Assembly (NCBI GenBank): GCA_013350335.1
Contig: CM023539.1
Location: forward strand, 24,049,043-24,113,042
Direction: 5' to 3'
DNA: 64,000 nucleotides
DNA from: Chimonanthus salicifolius
Lineage: Eukaryota; Streptophyta; Magnoliopsida; Laurales; Calycanthaceae
Shown here: piece after piece, positions 56,596-64,000 of the stretch
How positions within the stretch are numbered: the first letter of the stretch is position 1
How the letters are laid out: each line of letters opens with the position of its first letter
The notes under the pieces: model-generated
What the model was told of the DNA's origin: nothing
Seen by the model: the letters and a program-made list of their open reading frames with translations, nothing else
The model's database searches: none
Translations under genes and position numbers: made by a program

Positions 56596-58259
56596 AAATG
56601 CGTACACATGATATTACGATTATATATAACAATATAAGTATATCAAAATCTCAAAACACAAATCCACATGCTCATCATGATCTCATTTACATATTACAAA
56701 TAGCCCGCGTCATGTTGTCAACCGGGCTCAAGCATCACATCCAAAAATCCAGACACATATCTCACTTTCAGCATAAATGCATTCACATGTTATAATTAAA
56801 TGAACAACATGTTATCATTAAGTTTCTAACATCATGTTCAACATCGAACGCATGTTTTATTCTCATCATAAAATTATTCACATGTTATAGCTAAATACAC
56901 ATGTTGTCAATAACTTTCAAGTATCATGTTCAATATTCATGTGTCCGCTCAAAACCTTCCATTTAATCGCATATAACTAACATGAGTGCACTCGAATAGA
57001 TCCATCGCCACAGATTCATTCAACAGTTCCTTTACCGAGTGGCTTAATAAACGAAGGGCCCCACTCGAGTCACTTCATGTTCAAGGTTGAGGTTTAAATA
57101 GATGCAAATGCATGCTAACAGTGATAAGTTCCCTCACCTGTGTGTGTGTCTTTCGAAATCCAAGATATAAAACAGGCTGCATGGTTGGGGGAAGCGATGC
57201 ACGGGCTACAGGGCTGAAGAAACAGAGACGAGTCCGCAAGGCCGAGACGATCCCACAGATCCGGCTAGAAACGGTCTTGCATACGGTCCAGAAATGATCT
57301 CTGAAATGGGCCAAGAACGAACTCAAAACAAGCCTGAAACGGGCCTAGGAAGGGCTTGGGTCGGGCCTGAAACGGGCCGGGCCCAAAACGAACTGGGCCA
57401 CGAGCTGTTGGGCTTGGACTGAATTGGGTCTAGTTTGAAACTGGGCCTGGAACTCGGGCCCAACATTGGGAATTGGGCCTGGTCTGCTGGGCCCATAACT
57501 GAACCCAGCTGAGTCAACTCGGTGACTCAACCGAGTTGGCTCAGCAACCCGCCAGAAAACAGGGAAAGGAAGAGAAAGAGAAGAAAAAGAGGAAAACCAG
57601 AGAGAAAGGAGGAGGGAGGCACCTGATTCCGACGAAGATCCAGGCTCGGGCGGCGACAAGGAAGGGCTGAAGACCGATGATTTGGACGGAAGTCGACGGA
57701 GCGGAGGTGGAGGATGGAAAACCCAACTGGAAGAAGATGGCAGAACAACCGATTTGGGGATGGGTTGCAGACGATTGAAAGAGAAATGAGAGGAGATGGT
57801 GGAAAGAGGGTCGATGCAAATAGGAGAGAAGAGACAAGGGCGATGGCTGAAGGAGAAGGAAAGGAGAGCTAGGGTTTGATGAAAGGAGGGGGAAAGAGAA
57901 GGTGAGAAGAGAGGGTACAGATGAGGCTGCGGTGGCACTGTAGCTATGTGCTACAGTGCTGCCGAAAATGGGGTTTTAAGGGAGGGGTTAGATTTACGGT
58001 TTTTTTTTTTTAAATAATAAAAATTTTCAATTTCTAAAATATTTTAAAAAGCTCGAAAAGTCAAATGACAAACGTCGGGGGAAAACTTGTGATTTTCAAA
58101 CTTTTAATTATGCAGAAAATTCAATAATTCAAAATTACCAAATTGCCATCTGAGTCTCCGAACTTAAAATCGGGCAAACTAGGACCCACCACAGGGCCCA
58201 CACTCACCCCACTGCTACCAAGACCCTAAAACTTTGAAATATCGGGTCGGCTCATTACA

Positions 58260-59359
58260 AATTTTGTAATGTTGCATGTGTTACATAAAGATTGTGTCAA
58301 TTAAATTTACACTGTGTTTCTTTAATTTAAGACAAATCTATCTATTTATAGACACATTTTCTATTAAACATGTTGAATCAGATTGGATTATTTAGCAATT
58401 AGTTCGGATTATCTCGGATAATTGGGTCTGGCATGAGAATCGAGTCCAGCCGTCCACGCCTTGAGTGGCTGTGCTCGATTTATTTGTTGAAACATGATGA
58501 TCAGATCTGGACACGTGTGTAGTATTATCTTAGGCCGTGCCATAGAAATGAGAGATAAGGGGCACACTATCTTCCAACTGCATCATGCCACGTGTCTGTC
58601 GGTATCTTTCATTCTGGTTTGGCCGAGGCGCCTGGATCCTCGTGTGCGGATAAAATGCGCATTTATCACGTAGTAATGTCCACCAATCAATGCCCATCCA
58701 TCTTATGGGCCACACAGACAGCGTGGACTCCTTTTCAAAATTGCTGCATTTAGGAGATATATTGTTGGCGCCTGCGGTAAGGTAACACACGAGCCAATTC
58801 ATGAGCATTGGCGATTATTTAGGAACAATGGTAGCCATACAATGCGTAATTCTCTTTTCTTTTCTTTATTTATACATAAAATGTAAAATATAAAATAAAA
58901 TAAAGAAAAACTCTATCAAGCTCAGTAAAAATGAATATTTTAGGTTCATTTAATTGGGTCTAATAGTTCTTCTATTAAATTTTTCCTCCATTTGATAATC
59001 TTATCTCTTGATTTAAATCGTTAAAAATTAATGATTTAAATTATTAATTGATAGTAAAATTTTATATTCGTATAATCATTTATCAAATGAATCTAGATGT
59101 AGAACTTACGATTAGTCTAATGACATGTTTCATTAGTTTGTCTTGTTAGCTTAACTCTAAAATAAAGAGAAAAATATAAATTAAGATTGTAAAAAACAAA
59201 ATTATAAATAATGTAAAAAATAACATATAAATTATTATATTACATTTTTGGATTTACATCCACATTATTATACAATTAATTGGACTAATTTGCATAGACC
59301 CACCAATTGACCAAAGTTATTAAAAGAAATCTAAAATTTTGCAATAGTCCTATAAATTT
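58260..59359. other. No gene seen
   Basis: Mostly AT-rich. A GC-richer stretch 58440-58800 has a 92-codon frame without recognisable similarity. Confidence 0.4.
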
Positions 59360-59648
59360 GTATCGGTTTTTTAGGGCCGAACGATATTGGCCGATACGAT
59401 ATGTATCGGCCAATAAAAAAGGTTATCAGCCGATATGACCGATATTCGGACCGAATATCGGTTACCATATCGGCCGATATGCATAAAAATCGGTATTTAA
59501 AATTTATTTGAATTTTTTTTCCACGGTTTTGAATATCGGATGAGAGAGAAATGCAATAAAATGGAAAAATCGGATGAGAGAGAAAATTATCGGCCGATAT
59601 TTGCATATCTGCCGAAATATCGGCTACAGCGTTTTTTGGACCCCTGGT
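59360..59648. repeat. GATATCGGCC-rich repeat, relative of the MITE at 37484
   Basis: About 290 bp packed with short self-complementary words (cggccgatat, atatcggccg, gatattcgg). Two 'cggatgagagagaaa' copies in the middle resemble the 'ggagagagaaat' core of the 37484 insert. Ends are not well defined. Confidence 0.6.
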
Positions 59649-61090
59649 CCTATTCACTCCACTCTAAAACTATTCTAGACATTGACTTGTCTTGATTAAC
59701 ATATTATAATTTAATTTTACAACAAATTTTAGTTCAATAGAATTGGGCTTATACGTGACAAGATATCATAGATATGATGCAGTGAATTAGATAATTAAAA
59801 ATATGTTGACATAACCCCCCTAACTTTTACACGAGTAGACGAGGCATAGCTTGGGTCACTTGAATCCAAATGACTCGGTAAAAAATATGAAAATATTAAC
59901 TTAACGCATTTAAAATATGGATTTTGTTCTCTTTGAAAAACCATGGATTTTGTTCAGGTAAAAAATTGATTTATTTATAATTTGAGCAAAGATTAGAGTC
60001 GTGTTTTGTATAATTTGATCAGCACAAATGACCCAAATTATTTTTAATAAACACTCTTCATTTTTAAATTTTTTTGATGATTTTTAACCTAAATTTTTAC
60101 AATGATTATGATCCAAGAGGATATACATACACACTCATGATCACATTCGGTTAATCGGATATTAAATTATTCATAAAAGATGCTGTCTATAGTAAAATGA
60201 GTATAACTTTTTCATACAAACTTTGATTGAGGTGATTTTAAAGGCATTAAAAAGAGAATTTAGAAGCCATTTTAAAGATGATTTCGAGCGACTTATTTAG
60301 TTTAATCAAGGCATCTCAACATCGTTTATCCCTCCAAAATTACAGTCAAAGTTTGACTTTCAATTTTTAGAAACTTTGATTGTGATTATCTCATGATCCA
60401 TGATGATTCTGAAGATACCTTAGAATATACTTTAGATGTATTTAGTGTCTGAATGTCTATATGTAATAAATTATATTAACTATTTTTTGAATTACTATTT
60501 ATAGTAATAGAGTCCTAAACATGTAATTAGAGGGTAGCGGGTCCTAAAAGAAAAAAAAGGGTATGTATTTAGTGGGCAGTTCACTATGATGGCAATTGGA
60601 CACCGACCAAGAAGATTTATAAATGAAATATTAGAAAAGATGAAAAAAATGGAAGAATTTCTTCCAAAAGACCCTCTCTCGTTCGCTCTAAAAAACAATC
60701 GACCACCATATCTCGTTGGTTTTTCTACTTTCATATAGTGTTTGGATTAGATTATTCTTTATTGGTCAAATCATGCTTTTGTGATTACCTCTTTATTTGA
60801 AATATTCTAAAATAATATATATGAACTTAATTAAAAAATGACTAGTAACTCAATTTAACTTGGATTAAAAATGAATTAAGTTGTGGATTAATCAGAAGAT
60901 AGCTGAGTTATAAGATAATTTAAAAAATAATCATCTAAATTTAATATTGAAAATTAAAATTTAACTCATAATCTGATCTAACTATCCAATTGTATCCGTA
61001 TTGGTAAAGATACATGATGTCAGCTTAAAAATGAATTTTTTTTTTAATTAAACGACACTACTCATTGTGTTTCAATCTTTTGAGATGGGG
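59649..61090. other. AT-rich spacer
   Basis: No gene seen. The 79-codon minus-strand frame at 60495-60734 matches nothing I know. Confidence 0.4.
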
Positions 61091-61109
61091 AAACTTGTGG
61101 TCCTATCTC

Positions 61110-61267
61110 TTTTTTTTTTTTTTTCTAGTTAGTAAATTTCATTCAAATAGGACAAAAATCCAAAAATATACAAACATAACCCCAACTCGGGCCAAGCAAC
61201 AAAAAAATCACAAAACAATTACAACAGCGGGCATGTCAAACGCAAACAATAAGGCTAGGCATTACCC
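61110..61267 (-). mobile_element. Very short LINE tail with perfect 19-bp target duplication
   Basis: 158 bp consisting of a T run (61110-61124, poly(A) on the minus strand) and a LINE-like 3' UTR. AAACTTGTGGTCCTATCTC occurs at 61091-61109 and again at 61268-61286. Severe 5' truncation during target-primed reverse transcription explains it. Confidence 0.9.
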
Positions 61268-61286
61268 AAACTTGTGGTCCTATCTC

Positions 61287-61910
61287 GTCCATTATCAGGT
61301 GCAGTACGTGAAATGTCCGTAACATTGTCAGGATAATTTAATGTGTGCTTTTCATATTGTGGCACTACTATACCATGCATTCAAATTTGCATGAAATGTC
61401 TTTAACATTGTCAGGATAATTTTAGTAGACTTCTCATATTGTGGGACTATTATATATCCATTTATGTTATGTATAGTCACACTTTTTCATTAATCTATAT
61501 ACTTAATATGAGAATGGTCACGTCGAAGTCACTTTATAAAATTTAAAATTTTGTGGTCATTTCCTTTTCCTTAGAATCAATGCTTTGAAAGTTTGATTTC
61601 TTCTGGTAAGGCCATCTGACTAATCATTTGCTCCCACCAAAATTAAATTTATAATAAAATAATTATTTTTTATCAGCTTAATCAAATTATATTTTAAAAA
61701 TAAAGAAATTTAAAATTAAAAATAATTTAAAGTGACTGGAATTCTTAAAATTTGAAAATTTTATATTTATTAATCAAATCAAAGTGATTTTGTTGAACTG
61801 CATATTAAAAAAAGATCTTTCTAATATATTCATCGTGACTCTAAATAATAAATTTTTATATATCTAAATACACGTAGTAATATTTCAGTGCCCCAATATA
61901 AGGTTGATCT
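61287..61910. other. No gene seen
   Basis: AT-rich spacer before the copia LTR. A 'cattgtcaggataattt' phrase occurs twice (61323 and 61409). Confidence 0.4.
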
Positions 61911-63468
61911 TGTTGGGTTTAAAAACGGAAATAAAAATCAAGAAATAATCAAGCATCACAATAAGACACCGATCTTTATGTGGTTCGGCCCAAACTCGGT
62001 CTACGTCCACAGAGCGTGTAAACTTTATAATAAAATAATAGAATACTATATACAAGATTTAATCACCCTTTTTCTCAGTACACTTACTGTCTCTGAAGAA
62101 TTGCATGTCACCTGATCCTGTGACTACAACCTGGTTCTATTCTTTGTGTTGCCTTTGGATCTTAAGACAGTAACGCCTCCCTACACTCTCTGCACTCTGG
62201 CTATTGTAGGCCACTCCTCTCTACTTCCCTGACTGAAAACCCACCAGCCTCTTCCTGTTGCTCACTGCTAGCATGAACAATTTCTCTGTTCTCAGTTAGC
62301 CCTTTCCTTATTCAGCTGGTTCAGGGAGATCCTTCCTCGCTGAAGTGTGTCTGCTCCCTCTGAATCGTGGGTCAATCTACTATTCTCTGCAACAAGTTCT
62401 CTGGGACAGTTGCTACCCTTTTTACACCGATCTGCCTTATGAGATTTCTGCAATCCTCTGTCTCTTCCATGCTGTATGTCGTGTGAATCTTTCTCACAGA
62501 TCTGGCAATTTTCTTTTTTACACCATAGACCACGTCCAATCAAGTTGGTTGCCTCTATATATAAGTCATACAGTCGGTCAACCAGAGTTCCACTAAAATA
62601 CTTCCACTGTCCCTACTATGTAGTGTTGTTGCCATATGTGACGACCCAACGTTACCCCATCACAATATTGTACTCTTTGGGCCCTACGGGCCCTCACAGC
62701 TTTGCTTGGGCCCTGGCCCACTTAGCTAGGCCCAAAAGGCCTTCTGTTGGCTAGGGGCTTGCCCCCTCATATAAAGCTCCCACCACCCAAGTCTACAACC
62801 AATGTGGGGATTTGGGTAGGGTAGTACAACCCACCCCCTTAAGACCAGAGCGGTCCTTGGCTCTGTCATGTCAGACAGACAGGGGGTCCACACACACATG
62901 CAAGCAACGTCACGCAAGTAGAGCCCACACAGTCCGAGTGCTGAACCATGTTTTAATACCACTTGTGACGACCCGACCCTACCCCATCACAATATTGTCC
63001 GCTTTGAGCCCCACGGGCCCTCACTCCATTCTTTGGGCCCTGGCCCACTTGGCTAGGCCCAAAAGGCCTTTTGTTGGGGAAGGGTTTGCCCCCTCATATA
63101 AAGCCCCCACCACCCAAGTCCACAACCGATGTGGGACTTTTGGGTGGGGTATTACACCATATATTAACATGAGTCTGTTTGTCAGTGCTAGAGTCTTCAG
63201 CGTTGCCTACATCTGTATGTTATACTTGTTGCCCAAGACTGGCTATACTTACAAAACTCCATGTAGACTTCCAACCATTCACGTTCCCTGCAACTTACCA
63301 TTGCTTTCAAGGTATAGTCCCTCTTTACTTAGGAAACCTATATTAATTAAACCAATGCAAAATCCCATTGCAGTTTAACATGAGAAACCAACAACATTAT
63401 GTTTGGCTTAGTTGTTGGATTTGATCCACATGAGCCCCATTATGTAATTCGATCCATACATCCCAACA
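61911..63468 (-). repeat. 3' LTR of a copia element, carrying a TRIM
   Basis: Minus strand from TGTTGGGATGTATGG at 63468 to AAACCCAACA at 61911. The purine-rich CCATGGTGGAGAT directly before the start is the polypurine tract. Without the nested TRIM (525 bp with duplication) it is about 1,033 bp. A 'tgtggttcggcccaaactcg' word near its end is common in plant LTRs. The other LTR lies outside the window. Confidence 0.8.
62637..63156 (-). mobile_element. TRIM, copy 3
   Basis: LTRs 62637-62828 (192 bp) and 62964-63156 (193 bp), nearly identical in 'catcacaatattgt', 'ggccctggcccactt', 'aggcccaaaaggcctt' and 'ccccctcatataaagc'. CCATA stands on both sides (62632-62636 and 63157-63161). Minus orientation: TGGTATTAAAACATGG next to the 62964 LTR is a decayed tRNA-Met primer site, and CTTAAGGGGGTGGGT before the 62828 end is the polypurine tract. 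The 135-bp interior is non-coding. Confidence 0.93.
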
Positions 63469-63600
63469 ATCTCCACCATGGTGAAAATTCTATCAACCCT
63501 TGGAGACTAGCTGAGATAATTGACATGTGATGCAACCACAACTCTGCATCTCTGATTGAGATGTCCATCCTCATGCTCAAGGATGCTCTACCTGTCCTCA

Positions 63601-64000
63601 TCAATGAGATGAATTGGCCAAGCCCAAGCCCAAGCCTCGCTTGAACTTGTTTGTAGTCAATGGCTTTGTTGAACCCACTGCATTATTTTTCAAGTGGTAC
63701 ATCATCGCTTTCACCTTTCCATCTTTGCTATAACCCGCACCATGAAAGCTAGACGGAACACCACCACCAACTAATGCAAAAGAAACTTTATTGTTCAAGT
63801 CGCACCTGACTATTGTCTTTTTGTTTCTTTTCTTCTTTCTTCCTACAATCTGACTAGTAGGTCCTTGCTACCTGTCAATAACTGTACTCCCTATCAGTGT
63901 TTACATATTTCCTTCCTTCTTCCCCTTTATGACAACCATGACTCCTTTAGCAACTCTAAGAGCCCCATCATTTGCCTTGAAGGTAAACCCATCAGAATCA
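63601..64000 (-). pseudogene. Copia pol fragments with a large internal deletion, runs off the window
   Basis: Minus strand from the window edge: GFTFKANDGALRVAKGVMVV resembles the region before integrase in copia pol. A short bridge follows, then KPLTTNKFKRGLGL, which resembles the last residues of copia pol (KPLxxxKFKxCLDL). Integrase, RT and RNase H are missing between them. The polypurine tract and LTR follow at 63468, as expected after the pol end. Stops are present near 63890 and elsewhere. Confidence 0.6.

Larger units (their letters stand above)
55715..58259 (-). repeat. Partial LTR related to the 3.8 kb LTR
   Basis: Minus strand from TGTAATGAGCCGACCCG at 58259. It follows the order of 44189-47984: the 'aggtcttggtagcag'-like opening, a CT-rich leader (57550-57940), the cccagttt block with 'gttgactcgg' (57340-57540), the conserved 'cctgtgtgtgtg' word (57140), a tandem repeat, and 'tcactgggc..agctcacccctt' (55830-55870). 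It is cut at 55715 by the TRIM boundary, so its 3' end is missing. Pro/Ser-rich open frames at 57345-57938 are compositional. Confidence 0.82.

Noticed and set aside
57345..57938. 197-codon Pro/Ser-rich minus-strand frame
   Set aside because: CT-rich leader of the partial LTR at 55715-58259; no domain or conserved motif.
60495..60734. 79-codon minus-strand frame with a basic start
   Set aside because: No similarity I can recognise, no splice or promoter context, AT-rich surroundings.
62812..63378. 188-codon frame
   Set aside because: Spans the TRIM interior, its LTR and the flanking copia LTR; no conserved domain.

Overview
The window is nuclear DNA of a flowering plant with a repeat-rich genome. 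The evidence is one intron-bearing xyloglucan endotransglucosylase/hydrolase (XTH) gene and a dense set of plant-type transposons: Ty1/copia, Ty3/gypsy chromovirus, L1-like LINE, tRNA-derived SINE, TRIM and a Stowaway MITE. I cannot name the species. Nothing looks bacterial, organellar or viral; only the XTH gene is a convincing intact protein-coding gene.

Layout. 1-7090: diffuse old repeats, a copia-type solo LTR (2867-3143), a 5'-truncated LINE (3208-5655, minus) and a second LINE tail (5951-6440, minus). 7091-17790: two exon-like blocks on the plus strand (7091-7292 and 15424-15545) that join in frame, belong to a gene I do not recognise, and are separated by an 8.1 kb gap holding a complete but dead Ty1/copia element (8452-14087, 5-bp target duplication CCTTG). 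A SINE lies inside that element's integrase. A hAT-like transposase remnant and an acidic open frame follow. 18434-18633: a clean copia-type solo LTR.

20611-35488 is a minus-strand Ty3/gypsy chromovirus (Tekay/Del-like) with about 4 kb LTRs. Its pol keeps protease, RT, RNase H and chromodomain remnants but has lost the integrase core. Upstream of gag it carries a separate reading frame with three tandem zinc knuckles, the most unusual coding feature here. Both LTRs are nested: the 3' LTR holds a 1.6 kb solo LTR; the 5' LTR holds a 1.75 kb solo LTR interrupted by an inverted copy of itself, which is interrupted by a TRIM (four levels).

35957-43335 (minus) is the XTH gene: four exons, 287 residues, intact active site and signal peptide. 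Its last intron is 6.3 kb and contains a SINE, a GATATC-rich MITE, a tandem duplication and a Stowaway MITE. From 44189 to the end the DNA is again mostly LTR material: a 3.8 kb solo LTR (44189-47984), a degenerate retroelement (48756-50924), a TRIM split by a 4.1 kb solo LTR with repeated hairpins (50925-55714), a partial LTR containing a run of 28 C (55715-58259), a GATATC-rich repeat, a 158-bp LINE tail with a 19-bp target duplication (61110-61267), and a copia 3' LTR carrying another TRIM (61911-63468) next to pol fragments that run off the window.
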